From an uncultured cyanobacterium (lineage in GTDB: Bacteria; Cyanobacteriota; Cyanobacteriia; Cyanobacteriales; Nostocaceae): a stretch of 64,000 nucleotides of DNA. Positions 44,862 to 54,254 of the stretch are shown one piece after another. The position numbers and the translations under genes are program-made. How positions within the stretch are numbered: position 1 is the stretch's first letter; every line of letters starts with the position of its first letter. The notes below the pieces were generated by a model. The model worked only from the letters and a program-made list of their open reading frames with translations. It had not been told where the DNA came from and did no database searches. The stretch covers positions 1 through 64,000 of the forward strand of contig CAIVAU010000119.1 of NCBI GenBank assembly GCA_903903925.1. The letters are read 5' to 3'.

Positions 44862-44959
44862 AATTATGTAATTAATCTTCTTTTTGGTCGCCAAAAGCGC
44901 ATAAAATTCTGAGACCTTCCATCAAGCAACAGTCCTGAAGAAATCAGCGTGAGGTATTT

Positions 44960-45313
44960 ATGAACTGGATTAAGGTTCTTTCCCAAGATGAATTGCCGCC
45001 TAATGAGCGAAAGGTCGTGAAGGTCGATCAACACACCATCCTACTACTTCACCATAATAACCAAATCTATGCGGTGGAGAATTCTTGTCCGCACTTGCGG
45101 CTACCCTTGCAGAAGGGCAAAGTGACAGACGATGGGGCTATTGTCTGTCCTTTTCACCGCAGTGCCTTTGACCTTTCCAGTGGTAATGTCAAGGAATGGA
45201 GTCCCTGGCCTCCTGGTATCGGGAAGGTTCTGGGTATGGTTTCCACAGAAAAGGTATTGCCCGTTTTTCCAACCCGTGTAGAAGAAGGAAGTATATGGGT
45301 GGGTTTGCAGTAG
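44960..45313 (+). CDS. Rieske-type [2Fe-2S] ferredoxin
   Basis: A 117-residue soluble protein. The Rieske ligands are CPHLRLPL (Cys, His) and CPFHRSAF (Cys, His), 20 residues apart. It is followed by FDLSSGNVKEWSPWPPG. It resembles NirD/BphF-like Rieske ferredoxins, which carry electrons to oxygenases or nitrite reductase. No oxygenase lies next to it, so the partner is unknown. It lies between the giant kinase (minus) and ruvA (minus). Confidence 0.88.
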   Translation: MNWIKVLSQDELPPNERKVVKVDQHTILLLHHNNQIYAVENSCPHLRLPLQKGKVTDDGAIVCPFHRSAFDLSSGNVKEWSPWPPGIGKVLGMVSTEKVLPVFPTRVEEGSIWVGLQ

Positions 45314-45406
45314 TTGGCTGAATATCTACCCAACCTAGTACCGCTGCGTGGAAGTCAAAAGTCAAAAGAATTATATATCGAGGCTTTTGCCTGTTTGAAA
45401 GCAGTG

Positions 45407-46051
45407 CTAGTCTGTTTTGGCGATTGACTCGGTCGTGAGGTGAGTTATTGCCTGTTTAATCCAATCTTCGACATTGGCGTCTTTGGACAGTCCAATGTCT
45501 TCACTTACTACATGCAGGGCATGACTAACCTCACTAGCTGTATACCCCAATGCTAAGAGGGTCATTTGGACCTCTTCGAGAATTCCAGATGCTGGACCAC
45601 CTGTCGCCACAAAAAATCCTGCTGTCTTACGCCACTCTATCAACTTACTTTTCAGTTCTAAACAGAGGCGTTCGGCGGTTTTCTTGCCAACACCAGGGGT
45701 TTGAATTAATAATTGGGTATTGGCAGCGATAATTGCTTGGACTAGGTCTGGTAGTTCTAAAGTGTCCAACAAAGCGATCGCCAAAGCCGCACCAATACCA
45801 CTAACACTCAACAAGTGGCGAAATACATCTCGTTCTCCTGGGGAACCAAAGCCATAAAGCAATGGGACCTCTTCTCGAATTTGGTAATGAGTAAAAACTT
45901 GGACTTCATCTCCTGAATTTGGCAATTGCTGCGCCAGTCTTGCGGGAATTTGCAAATCATACCCCAATCCATTGACCTCGACAGTGAGAATATAACGATT
46001 CCCGCTATTTTTCTGGATAGCAGCGACAATGCCTTTAAGATAACTGATCAT
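45407..46051 (-). CDS. ruvA: Holliday junction branch-migration protein RuvA
   Basis: A 214-residue protein. The N-terminal OB fold starts [20 protein letters not shown], with [11 protein letters not shown]. The central helix-hairpin-helix motifs are [20 protein letters not shown] and [19 protein letters not shown]. The C-terminal domain ([16 protein letters not shown]) binds RuvB. I chose the ATG at 46051 as the usual RuvA start. It binds Holliday junctions in recombination repair; recA is 5 kb away but not in the same operon. The region upstream holds a long heptamer array. Confidence 0.95.
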   Translation of the reverse strand: MISYLKGIVAAIQKNSGNRYILTVEVNGLGYDLQIPARLAQQLPNSGDEVQVFTHYQIREEVPLLYGFGSPGERDVFRHLLSVSGIGAALAIALLDTLELPDLVQAIIAANTQLLIQTPGVGKKTAERLCLELKSKLIEWRKTAGFFVATGGPASGILEEVQMTLLALGYTASEVSHALHVVSEDIGLSKDANVEDWIKQAITHLTTESIAKTD

Positions 46052-46099
46052 TTTAAGAACCCAAAACATTTCAAACCTTCTAGTATTCCACCTGCACAA

Positions 46100-46261
<162 letters not shown>

Positions 46262-46422
46262 TCTTTAATTATCACAATCGCCACAAACAACCGTCTTCTG
46301 CGCTACAAATTTCCATGTAATGCCTCACCTTGATCGCTACCGCTAGTATAGGGGCACTAATCGGAGATGAAGATGGCAAGTTGAACATTCAGATGACAAA
46401 AGTGTGAGTAAACTTAAGAAAT

Positions 46423-47778
46423 GTGTACGTGCTTGAGGTTTTAACCAAGTCTGTGCAAATCTCGCACCACGCTGTAAATCCCAGAGAATTTATTCTCCGG
46501 CGGGATATCAGGCGGGTGCAAGAGTCAGTCGGTGTAAAACAGGAAAGTTTTGGAGTGGCCCCCATCTTTAGGTTTTCACGTCGCTTTACTACCAAACGCA
46601 ATCCTTACGATAGCTTCAGAACCCGCTTGGGATTGACAATTAGTAGTATTGCTTTTGTTCTATCAATACTAGCAAGTTTGATTTTCAGTCACACCACCAA
46701 TGAACAGGTCAAACTCTATGTTAGACAGTTGCTGGCAGAATTACGGCAGAAAACGGATTTGGCTTTTACAACCGTATGGCAGTTGCAGCAGGAGATATTG
46801 AACTGGAACATTAAACAAGTTAAAATCCCTACTTTGCTAAGAAAAGATGAAATTGCCAGCTTGTCTAAATTCCTGAGTCAGATCATCTCTCATTTAACTC
46901 AGCAAGAAAATGAGCTCAAAGCCAGTAACACCCACTTGCAGCTAGAACTCACAGCAAGACTAACGGCGTTAGAAATGCTACACCAACAAGCAGAAGAAAC
47001 ACGTTTGGCTCTAGAAAAAGAAAGACAAATGAGTGAAATCAAGTCCCAATTTATTGCCATTGCCTCCCACGAGTTTCGTACACCACTGACTAGTATTCTT
47101 CTATCTTGTGAATTTTTAAAAAATCATCACCATAAATTATCAGAAGAAACCAAGCAACGACATTTCGGGCAAATTAAATCCAGCGTCAAACAACTAGATC
47201 AGGTGATAGAAGATGTTCTTCTTGCTGGTAGAGTCCAAGCAGGAAAATTACAGTTCAAGCCTGCCCCCCTCGCTCTAGTCAACTTCTGCTGGGAGTTAGT
47301 AGAACAGTTACAGATGAGTGCTGGTGAGAGGTATAATCTTCACTTTGTTAGTCATTGTTCCTACAATGCCACAACAAAAAATCTGCCCTTAATGGATGAA
47401 AAACTACTGCGACATATCCTCACGAATTTACTTTCAAACGCTATTAAGTATTCACCTCAAGGAGGCGACATTGAATTTGCCCTGATTTGTGACCTTGAGA
47501 AAGTTATTTTCCGGATTCAAGACGAAGGTATTGGCATTCCAAAAGAAGAACAAGCACAGCTATTTACCTCCTTTTTTAGATGTAGTAATACAGGCAATCT
47601 TCCAGGAACCGGACTCGGGTTAACTATTGTCAAAAATGCCGTAGAATTACACGGAGGTCAAATCACCGTAGAAAGTGAAGTAGATGAGGGTACAACTTTT
47701 ACTGTGATCCTGCCACTGAATCATACAGTTATAGACGAAAAAATTCCTGATAAAAATGGAGTGAGTCGCTCAGCGTAA
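46423..47778 (+). CDS. Sensor histidine kinase
   Basis: A 451-residue membrane sensor kinase. One hydrophobic segment at about 68-92 (LGLTISSIAFVLSILASLIF) is followed by a coiled coil to about 210. The HisKA domain has FIAIASHEFRTPLTS, and the HATPase has LLSNAIKYSP, DEGIGIP and GTGLGLTIVKN. It autophosphorylates on the His of SHEFRTP. No response-regulator gene is adjacent. The GTG start is weakly supported; a later start would lose some of the N-terminal basic tail. Confidence 0.88.
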   Translation: MYVLEVLTKSVQISHHAVNPREFILRRDIRRVQESVGVKQESFGVAPIFRFSRRFTTKRNPYDSFRTRLGLTISSIAFVLSILASLIFSHTTNEQVKLYVRQLLAELRQKTDLAFTTVWQLQQEILNWNIKQVKIPTLLRKDEIASLSKFLSQIISHLTQQENELKASNTHLQLELTARLTALEMLHQQAEETRLALEKERQMSEIKSQFIAIASHEFRTPLTSILLSCEFLKNHHHKLSEETKQRHFGQIKSSVKQLDQVIEDVLLAGRVQAGKLQFKPAPLALVNFCWELVEQLQMSAGERYNLHFVSHCSYNATTKNLPLMDEKLLRHILTNLLSNAIKYSPQGGDIEFALICDLEKVIFRIQDEGIGIPKEEQAQLFTSFFRCSNTGNLPGTGLGLTIVKNAVELHGGQITVESEVDEGTTFTVILPLNHTVIDEKIPDKNGVSRSA

Positions 47779-47780
47779 AG

Positions 47781-47993
47781 TTATGTTGTTACCTGAGACT
47801 TTTCCCAGACAACTGAATATCGCCAGAACAAGTGCTTCCTGATCTTTGCTCCTGTGAGTGTTCTGGTATAAATTTGTTGTGCTTGCGATCGCGTAAGATA
47901 CTTGTCCGTGCGAGTGTGTTCTCTCGCTGCTTCTATTGCTTCCGGCGTCAGTTTGATGTGTCTATTTCTAGATAGTCGAAGAATCCAGTTCAT
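47781..47993 (-). CDS. Hypothetical protein
   Basis: A 70-residue basic protein starting MNWILRLSRNRHIKLTPEAI, with AREHTRTDKYLTRSQAQQIY and the end KHLFWRYSVVWEK. It is mostly helical. I do not recognise it. Its ATG overlaps the stop of the short methyltransferase remnant at 47990-48067 (ATGA). It lies close to the 3' end of the histidine kinase gene. Confidence 0.45.
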   Translation of the reverse strand: MNWILRLSRNRHIKLTPEAIEAAREHTRTDKYLTRSQAQQIYTRTLTGAKIRKHLFWRYSVVWEKSQVTT

Positions 47994-48067
47994 GTTGCTT
48001 CTACTTGCTCAAATGATGCGATTCGGTCAAAGTCATTCCGAACCTTTCGAGTTAGTAAATCACTCAT
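47990..48067 (-). pseudogene. Remnant of a SAM methyltransferase N-terminus
   Basis: 25 residues, MSDLLTRKVRNDFDRIASFE and then QVEAT, resemble the N-terminus of class I SAM-dependent methyltransferases common in cyanobacteria (LTRxVxNDFDRIA). The catalytic core is absent. Similarity is by pattern only. Confidence 0.3.
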
Positions 48068-48115
48068 CTTCAACCCTCGTTCTTAAAACTCCGACCTTTT
48101 ACCCCTCACGTTGTA

Positions 48116-48394
48116 CTAGACAATACGACTTAACTGATAGTGGGGAATAGGCTGATTGCTGATGAGTGCATAGAGAACATCTGGGTCAAGGTCGGCTCCA
48201 GATCGCCATTGGATTGTGCCGAATTCATGGTTTACTTCAACCATCCCAAAGTATTTTTTGTCTTGTAACGGCTCAAAAACACCTGTGAATTTGATTAGGG
48301 TGCTAATATCAACTACTCCCTCAACACCATCTTCAAAGCGGATATATAGTTGGTAATTTTCTCTTGGTTCTGCTGCGACAATATCTTTTAACAT
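48116..48394 (-). CDS. DUF2442 family protein
   Basis: A 92-residue protein with YQLYIRFEDGVEGVVDISTL, FEPLQDKKYFGMVEVN and TIQWRSGADLDPDVLYALI. These are the signature blocks of DUF2442. Such proteins are often encoded beside DUF4160 proteins, as here, and the pair is commonly listed as a putative toxin-antitoxin module, unproven. It starts six bases after the DUF4160 stop. Confidence 0.85.
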   Translation of the reverse strand: MLKDIVAAEPRENYQLYIRFEDGVEGVVDISTLIKFTGVFEPLQDKKYFGMVEVNHEFGTIQWRSGADLDPDVLYALISNQPIPHYQLSRIV

Positions 48395-48400
48395 ATTTTA

Positions 48401-48661
48401 CTACTCCAATGGCAAGACTTTGTTTAAACTTTGATTGTCTCTAGCTAGTTCCCAATTTTCCATCAATTCAGTTTGATGTAATATTGCCCATTCTGATACC
48501 AGTTTAAAAGCTCTATAACTAAGTGAACCTTCCAGAATTTCCAGCGTTTCAATACTGATTATGGCTTTTTGTTGGTTATATCGTACATGAAAGTGTGGTG
48601 GTGGGTGGTCGTTATAGTACATTGTGATGATGATTCCGAAAAAGCGGCTAATTTCTGGCAT
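48401..48661 (-). CDS. DUF4160 family protein
   Basis: An 86-residue protein starting MPEISRFFGIIITMYYNDHP, then PPHFHVRYNQQKAIISIETL. The HPPPHFHVRY motif is the hallmark of DUF4160. It is the first gene of a two-gene unit with DUF2442. Function is unknown; a role as one half of a toxin-antitoxin pair is inferred from co-occurrence. Confidence 0.88.
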   Translation of the reverse strand: MPEISRFFGIIITMYYNDHPPPHFHVRYNQQKAIISIETLEILEGSLSYRAFKLVSEWAILHQTELMENWELARDNQSLNKVLPLE

Positions 48662-48785
48662 TAGTTTTCCAAGTTTTTACCGTTGAAAAATCCAGTTCAG
48701 TATTTGTATATGGGAGGCGGGCAATAGGACCCCGCACTACAATAATTTGACGGTTTCATCTTATACAATGTAGCTGAAAATCAGC

Positions 48786-49034
48786 TTACCCATCATTCAA
48801 AGTTTCAATCAACAAATCTACCTGCTGGTGTCGGGCTTGCAAAAAACTTTCGCACTCCCGCAAATACTCAACAGCAGTAGCAAATTGGTCAAAAACTTCT
48901 TCTAATTCCAACTTTCCTGCTTCAATTTGAGCGATGATTCTTTCTACCTCAGCAACCTTCGCCTCATAATTCCATCCTTTTTCAAGCATCACATCAGGTG
49001 AGTGAGGACTAGAAGCACTGGTCGGTTTAATCAT
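48786..49034 (-). CDS. xseB: Exodeoxyribonuclease VII small subunit
   Basis: An 82-residue protein. The core [20 protein letters not shown] and then [20 protein letters not shown] is the XseB helical fold. The stop is followed by a 125-base gap before DUF4160. It is separated from xseA by a degenerate nucleotidyltransferase gene. XseB binds XseA to form exonuclease VII, which degrades single-stranded DNA. Confidence 0.92.
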   Translation of the reverse strand: MIKPTSASSPHSPDVMLEKGWNYEAKVAEVERIIAQIEAGKLELEEVFDQFATAVEYLRECESFLQARHQQVDLLIETLNDG

Positions 49035-49086
49035 AAAAATTCTTGGTGTCTTGGTGGTTTGTTTATAACTTTAACTTCCCGTTGCG

Positions 49087-49380
49087 TCATACATAAATAA
49101 CTTCGGATAGAATTCTTTCTTTCCTTTTTCCTTTTAAGCCATTTTTACTAATAACATCTGCTTTGATATTGAGTAAATCACTTAAATAATACTCCATATC
49201 TACTAACTCTAGCAAACTTGGCGGTTCTGTATAATCTATCAAGATATTAACTTGACTATTTTCTTTGACTTCTCCTTTTACATAATCTCCAAAAATACCT
49301 AATTCACTGATATGATACTTTTCTCGAATCAATGACTTTACTTGACCTAAAATTGCCTTGATTTCTGCTAAATTTTTCAT
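49087..49380 (-). CDS. MNT-like nucleotidyltransferase fold, degenerate
   Basis: A 97-residue protein of the minimal nucleotidyltransferase type. The active-site region reads LGIFGDYVKGEVKENSQVNI and then LIDY. In active members this is GSxxxGxxxxxSDxD; here the Ser is Asp and the first metal-binding Asp pair is Gln-Val-Asn, so catalysis is doubtful. Such proteins usually pair with a HEPN protein in toxin-antitoxin modules (MntA/HepT), but no HEPN gene is adjacent. It sits between xseA and xseB, 17 bases after xseA. Confidence 0.8.
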   Translation of the reverse strand: MKNLAEIKAILGQVKSLIREKYHISELGIFGDYVKGEVKENSQVNILIDYTEPPSLLELVDMEYYLSDLLNIKADVISKNGLKGKRKERILSEVIYV

Positions 49381-49397
49381 GATGCTTACCTTCTAAG

Positions 49398-50633
49398 CTA
49401 ATTTTTTTTAACTATTATAACTTTCACTTTAACCTCACCCTGACCCAACTGCACCCACAATTCCTGACCCACTGCTAACTCGTCAACGGAACGAGCGATC
49501 GCGCCATTTTCCTGTCTCACCACCGCATAACCCCGCTGCAACACAGCTTTAGGGTCAAGAGTTGCCAACTTTTGCCGCAACACATCTACATGCTGGGTTG
49601 CTTGCTGCAATTGTCTTGTTGTTGCTTGCACGACCCTCTGATTTTTCCAACTCAGCGCCCGAATCTCTTGTTCAACTTGCTGATCTAACCGCAACCGCCG
49701 CAAACGGTTTCGCATTTGTTGCAGGTGATTTTGTGCCGTTTCCCACTGGTGATACATTTCATCATGCAAAGCCTCAACACGTTGCCGATGCTCAGCATAC
49801 AGTTCTGCGATCGCCGGTACAACCAGTTCAGCAGCAGCAGTGGGAGTATGGACGGAAGCATCAGCCACTAAATCTACCAACGACTCATCCCGTTGATGAC
49901 CAATACCAGTAATTACCGGAATAGAACAATTAGCAACTGCTCGCACCACCCCTTCATGATTAAAGCACGCTAATTCCTCAACTGCACCGCCTCCTCGTGA
50001 TAAAATGAGTACTTCGGCACGTCCATCTCGTTCTACCCGTTGAATCGCATTGACGATAGAATCTGGCGCTTGCTCACCTTGTACTGTTGCGGGAGAGAAC
50101 AAAACGTGTATACCAGGATACCTTTGCCTGAGTGTCTTTTGAATATCACCCCAAGCAGCAGCAGTGGATGAGGTGACAACAGCAATAGTTTGGGGATGGG
50201 GGGGGAGCGATCGCTTTCTTTGGGGATCAAACAACCCCTCAGCGGCTAAGCGGTTTCGCAGTTGTTGGTGTCGTAGCGCCTGCAAACCAGCACCAGCCGG
50301 CAAAGCTTGCCAAACTGACAACTGATATTCTCCCCTTTGAGGATAAACCCGAATACTGCCCAAGATAATCAACTGCTCCCCCATAGTTGGGGTTTGCATC
50401 AACTTTGCTAATTGACTAGTCCAAGCGACACACTTAATTCCTGCCACTCCATCTGGGTCTTGCAGCGTAAAGAATAACCCACTACGATGATGGTGAGCGC
50501 TGGAAACTTCTCCCGTCACCCACACTTGCCGCAGTTGCTCATCTTGTTCTAAGAGAAATCGGATATAGTCAGTTAATCCGGCTACTGAGAGTGCTGTTTC
50601 GGGAATGAAAGAGACAGGAAAATCGGAAGTCAT
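49398..50633 (-). CDS. xseA: Exodeoxyribonuclease VII large subunit
   Basis: A 411-residue protein. An N-terminal OB-fold domain (ALSVAGLTDYIRFLLEQDEQ, WVTGEVSSAHHHRSGLFF) precedes the catalytic region (TIAVVTSSTAAAWGDIQKTL, LILSRGGGAVEELACFN, ITGIGHQRDESLVDLVAD and TPTAAAELV). A coiled coil (about 280-350) and a C-terminal strand end the protein. These are standard XseA blocks. It leads a minus-strand unit of xseA, nucleotidyltransferase and xseB. Confidence 0.95.
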   Translation of the reverse strand: MTSDFPVSFIPETALSVAGLTDYIRFLLEQDEQLRQVWVTGEVSSAHHHRSGLFFTLQDPDGVAGIKCVAWTSQLAKLMQTPTMGEQLIILGSIRVYPQRGEYQLSVWQALPAGAGLQALRHQQLRNRLAAEGLFDPQRKRSLPPHPQTIAVVTSSTAAAWGDIQKTLRQRYPGIHVLFSPATVQGEQAPDSIVNAIQRVERDGRAEVLILSRGGGAVEELACFNHEGVVRAVANCSIPVITGIGHQRDESLVDLVADASVHTPTAAAELVVPAIAELYAEHRQRVEALHDEMYHQWETAQNHLQQMRNRLRRLRLDQQVEQEIRALSWKNQRVVQATTRQLQQATQHVDVLRQKLATLDPKAVLQRGYAVVRQENGAIARSVDELAVGQELWVQLGQGEVKVKVIIVKKN

Positions 50634-50840
50634 TACACATGTCGAAAACTAAAGCCTATCAATTTTTTATAACACAACGATCTGTACACCTTCTAATTAA
50701 CCGCAGAGGCGCAGAGGAAACAGAGATCTGAGTTAGAGAGATTTAGGTAATTTTTGACCGGGAAAGGAGTCATCTTAGTTTAGCAAAGGAGGAAAGAGGA
50801 ATAGGATTATATAGCAAACGGCTAATAGGTAAACTTTTGG

Positions 50841-50897
50841 GTTCGTAGTGAGGACTTCAGTCCTCAAAAATGCGACGACTCAGGACTACGTACAAAC
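50841..50897. repeat. Palindromic intergenic repeat
   Basis: GTTCGTAGTGAGGACTTCAG, TCCTC and later AGGACTACGTACAAAC. A copy of the GTTCGTAG palindrome family, lying in the xseA-recA region. Confidence 0.65.
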
Positions 50898-51007
50898 GAA
50901 TGAGTTATTTTTTCCAGTTTACAAATTGCCTCCTATAGCTTCAGCTTTGACATAGGGGCTAACCAGCCTGTGCAGCGCGAAGCTATTTCAGAATACAATA
51001 GTATGCA

Positions 51008-51021
51008 ACTATATCTGTTCT
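51008..51021. promoter_or_regulatory. Weak LexA-box-like site upstream of recA
   Basis: ACTATATCTGTTCT, differing at two positions from the cyanobacterial LexA consensus RGTACNNNDGTWCB. It shares CTGTTCT with the closer site at 51134-51147. Confidence 0.3.
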
Positions 51022-51133
51022 CAGCTAGAAGCCCCTGGTATAGGATTTGCCTATATTCACGGGGAACGTCACAAGCGTTATGGGGAATCCCTGAATAAAT
51101 GGCGTAGCTATAGCGGTCGAAAAATGCCACAAT

Positions 51134-51147
51134 AGTATATCTGTTCT
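51134..51147. promoter_or_regulatory. LexA-box-like site upstream of recA
   Basis: AGTATATCTGTTCT matches the cyanobacterial LexA consensus RGTACNNNDGTWCB at all positions but one (T for C at position 5). It lies 50 bases before the recA start codon. Confidence 0.45.
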
Positions 51148-51196
51148 ACTCAAAATCCCAAACTAAAACCCTAAATCCATATATATAGAGGCAAGA

Positions 51197-52276
51197 ATGG
51201 CTATCACCACTGATAATAATGCGGGCAAGCAAAAAGCGCTCAACATGGTACTCAGCCAGATTGAGCGCACCTTTGGCAAAGGAACAATTATGCGCTTGGG
51301 CGACGCGACCCGAATGAAGGTAGAGACCATTTCTAGTGGGGCGCTTACCCTAGATTTGGCATTGGGTGGCGGATTACCTAAGGGAAGGGTGATTGAGATC
51401 TATGGTCCAGAAAGTTCTGGTAAGACGACGGTAGCGCTGCACGCACTCGCTGAGGTGCAGAAAAATGGCGGTATTGCTGCCTATGTTGATGCTGAACACG
51501 CCCTTGACCCTGCTTACGCTGGGGCTTTAGGTGTTGATACGGCAAATTTACTGATTTCCCAACCTGACACTGGGGAAACGGCTTTGGAAATTGTTGATCA
51601 ACTCGTCCGGTCTGCTGCGGTTGACATTGTAGTTGTGGACTCAGTAGCAGCATTGGTTCCCCGTGCAGAAATTGAAGGCGATATGGGTGATGCCCATGTT
51701 GGTCTTCAAGCAAGGTTAATGAGTCAGGCTCTACGTAAAATTACAGGAAACATTGGTAAATCTGGGTGTACAGTAATTTTTATTAACCAATTGCGACAAA
51801 AAATTGGTGTTACCTATGGCAACCCAGAAACCACGACAGGTGGTAACGCTTTAAAGTATTACGCTTCTGTTCGCCTGGATATTCGCCGGATTCAAACCTT
51901 GAAAAAAGGTACAGAGGAGTTTGGTAACCGCGTTAAAGTTAAAGTTGCCAAAAATAAAGTAGCACCGCCTTTTAGAATAGCGGAGTTTGACATTATTTTT
52001 GGTAAAGGTATTTCTACCCTAGGTTGTATTGTTGATCTAGCAGAAGAAACGGGTGTTCTTGTCCGCAAAGGAGCTTGGTACAGTTATAACGGCGAGAATA
52101 TTTCTCAAGGTCGTGACAACGCCATCAAGTACCTAGAGGAAAAGCCTGAATCTGTTGAACAAATTAAGAAGATGGTGCTTGAAAAGCTAGAAATGGGCGC
52201 TGTTGTTTCTGCAAATTCTGTCACTAAAACTGACGAGGATGAGGAAGAAGATATTGAGGAATTAGAAGAAGAATAG
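51197..52276 (+). CDS. recA: Recombinase RecA
   Basis: A 359-residue protein. Walker [10 protein letters not shown] is at 70-78. Also visible are the region [41 protein letters not shown] (Walker B), [22 protein letters not shown] and the DNA-binding loops. The C-terminus is acidic ([14 protein letters not shown]), as usual. A GAGGCAAG site precedes the start. It drives homologous recombination and LexA cleavage. LexA-like boxes lie upstream, and heptamer repeats lie directly after the stop. Confidence 0.97.
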   Translation: MAITTDNNAGKQKALNMVLSQIERTFGKGTIMRLGDATRMKVETISSGALTLDLALGGGLPKGRVIEIYGPESSGKTTVALHALAEVQKNGGIAAYVDAEHALDPAYAGALGVDTANLLISQPDTGETALEIVDQLVRSAAVDIVVVDSVAALVPRAEIEGDMGDAHVGLQARLMSQALRKITGNIGKSGCTVIFINQLRQKIGVTYGNPETTTGGNALKYYASVRLDIRRIQTLKKGTEEFGNRVKVKVAKNKVAPPFRIAEFDIIFGKGISTLGCIVDLAEETGVLVRKGAWYSYNGENISQGRDNAIKYLEEKPESVEQIKKMVLEKLEMGAVVSANSVTKTDEDEEEDIEELEEE

Positions 52277-52319
<43 letters not shown>

Positions 52320-52381
52320 ACACTACACTCCTTACTCCCTACTCCTGCTGAAGATTTACGAACCCAATCCAAAATCCAAAA

Positions 52382-53998
52382 TCATAATAAGCCTCGTTTA
52401 CCATTTGGGCGCACGGTCATCCAATTGGTTTTGGCTAAAGCTAACTGCTCGTCAGAAATTTTGGCACCAGTAAGATTCGCACCACACAGATTAGCGCTCT
52501 GGAGATTGGCATTGTGAAGATTAGCATAGCTGAGGTCAGCGCCTCGCAGGTCTGCCCCTTCTAAATCGGCATAGTTGAGGTAAGCTTTGCTCAAATTGGC
52601 ATCCCGAAGATTAGCTCGGTTGAGGTGAGCGCGTCCAAAGTCGCTATCATGTAGATTAGCTCCTTGAAGGTTGGTTTTCTGCAACTTGGAGGAATGGAAA
52701 TTGGTCTGTGATAAGTCGGTGTTTTGCAAGTTGAGTAGACTCAAATTGTGTAAGGAAAAATCTCGTCTCCCCTTCATATAAGCTGTTAGTAAACCCTGAG
52801 TATCTAACTGCCGTGGAACCTGGGACTTTTGACCTGGGAAGGAGCTATTATGGGTATTTGCTGAAGCTGCTGACTTTGTTAGTGTAAGTCCCTCTTGTCG
52901 GGTTTTGAGGGCAATATTGGCACCTTGTGCTGCTTTAGCTCGTCTTGCCCGAATTGCTGCTGCTAGCTGTGCTATCGCTGGATTAGAGCTACTAGCAGAA
53001 GCATTGCTGGAAAGAGAACTAGATTCTTCCGGGCGATTGTACGTTTGCGCTCTGCTACCAGTAGATGATTTTCCCAGCAAGCCCTGCGCCAGACTCTCCA
53101 GATAAGGCTCCATTTCCAGCGCTTTCAGTACTTCCTCAGTGCTCTGGTAACGATTGCGCACTGAAACTTCGATCATTTTCCGCAAAACTTCGGTCAAGTG
53201 GTCGCTGATTTGTACCGTTTTCTCCCAGATCATTTCACCTGTTTTGGGATGGTATTCCAAATCTCTGGGAGATTTGCCTGTTAGCAGATAAATGCACGTC
53301 ACCCCCAAAGCGTAAATATCACTCGCGTAGACTGGACGCATTGCCATTTGTTCAGGCGGTGCAAAACCAGGAGTCCCGATCGCATATGCAGTGAGTGGTG
53401 TCTGTCCCGATAAGCTTGCTGCTTGTTCCACTTTGTTTTTGACAGCGCCAAAGTCGATCAGCACCAATCTGCTATCTTGAACGCGGCGAATCAAGTTGGC
53501 TGGCTTTATATCGCGGTGAATGACTTCTTGAGCATGAATGTATTGCAGCAATGGCAGAATCTCGCTCAAGAATTGCCTAACTCCTACTTCGCTAAAAGCT
53601 CCAGCGCTTTTAACCTCCTCTTGCAGGGTTGCACCACTAATATATTCCTGAATCAAGTAAAATTGTTCATGTTCTTCAAAATAGTCTAACAGCCTTGGGA
53701 CTTGGGGATGATTCCCAATCCTACCCAAAGTTAGAGCTTCGCGCTCAAAAAGCTCCCGTGCCATTTGTAAAATATATGGTGTGCTTTCTGAAGGACGTAG
53801 TTGCTTGATCACGCAACTTGGTTCACCTGGTAAAGCTTCATCATTAGATAAAAAGGTTGCGCCAAAGCCACCTTGACCTAAAGCTTTGACCACTCGATAG
53901 CGATCGCGCAATAGCAGTCTTGCGCCACAAAACTGACACCTTTCACTAAACGCCAAATTCTCAGGATGGAGACATGTGGGATTCAAGCAGTAGCTCAT
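52382..53998 (-). CDS. Ser/Thr protein kinase with pentapeptide repeats
   Basis: A 538-residue protein. A Cys4 motif at the N-terminus (residues 4, 9, 21, 24) is followed by a Hanks-type kinase (33-300): GQGGFGATF, HRDIKPANLIRR, DFGAVKNKVEQA. A Ser/Ala-rich linker (300-400) leads to about ten pentapeptide repeats of the A(N/D)LxX type (LQGANLHDSDFGRAHLNRAN). The Cys4-kinase-pentapeptide order is typical of cyanobacterial kinases such as SpkB. The last repeat end is SDEQLALAKTNW. No phosphatase gene is nearby. Confidence 0.92.
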   Translation of the reverse strand: MSYCLNPTCLHPENLAFSERCQFCGARLLLRDRYRVVKALGQGGFGATFLSNDEALPGEPSCVIKQLRPSESTPYILQMARELFEREALTLGRIGNHPQVPRLLDYFEEHEQFYLIQEYISGATLQEEVKSAGAFSEVGVRQFLSEILPLLQYIHAQEVIHRDIKPANLIRRVQDSRLVLIDFGAVKNKVEQAASLSGQTPLTAYAIGTPGFAPPEQMAMRPVYASDIYALGVTCIYLLTGKSPRDLEYHPKTGEMIWEKTVQISDHLTEVLRKMIEVSVRNRYQSTEEVLKALEMEPYLESLAQGLLGKSSTGSRAQTYNRPEESSSLSSNASASSSNPAIAQLAAAIRARRAKAAQGANIALKTRQEGLTLTKSAASANTHNSSFPGQKSQVPRQLDTQGLLTAYMKGRRDFSLHNLSLLNLQNTDLSQTNFHSSKLQKTNLQGANLHDSDFGRAHLNRANLRDANLSKAYLNYADLEGADLRGADLSYANLHNANLQSANLCGANLTGAKISDEQLALAKTNWMTVRPNGKRGLL

Positions 53999-54184
53999 GT
54001 ACTGTCAACTCGCTGCACCAACTATAAATGGGAGCATTACACTCTTCATATTAATTATTAAGCTCAAAATCCACTTTCGCCAGGTAATTTTTGCGGGAGT
54101 TCCCTTGAAGAGTTGCTAAAGCTGGGCTTGCTTCACGTGAAGCGATGGTAAACAGGAGTTAGGAGTACACCTTAACAGGGGTAG

Positions 54185-54206
54185 AGTTAGGAGTTAGGAG
54201 TTAGGA
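54185..54206. repeat. Heptamer array (GTTAGGA units)
   Basis: Three GTTAGGA units downstream of hemL, followed by CTCCCTACTCC units. Confidence 0.65.
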
Positions 54207-54254
54207 ACACTACGCTCCCCACACTCTCCACTCCCTACTCCCTACTCCTCACTC

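Noticed and set aside
50933-51130. Minus-strand frame of 65 codons upstream of recA
   Set aside because: It overlaps the recA upstream sites and shows no family pattern or ribosome-binding site.
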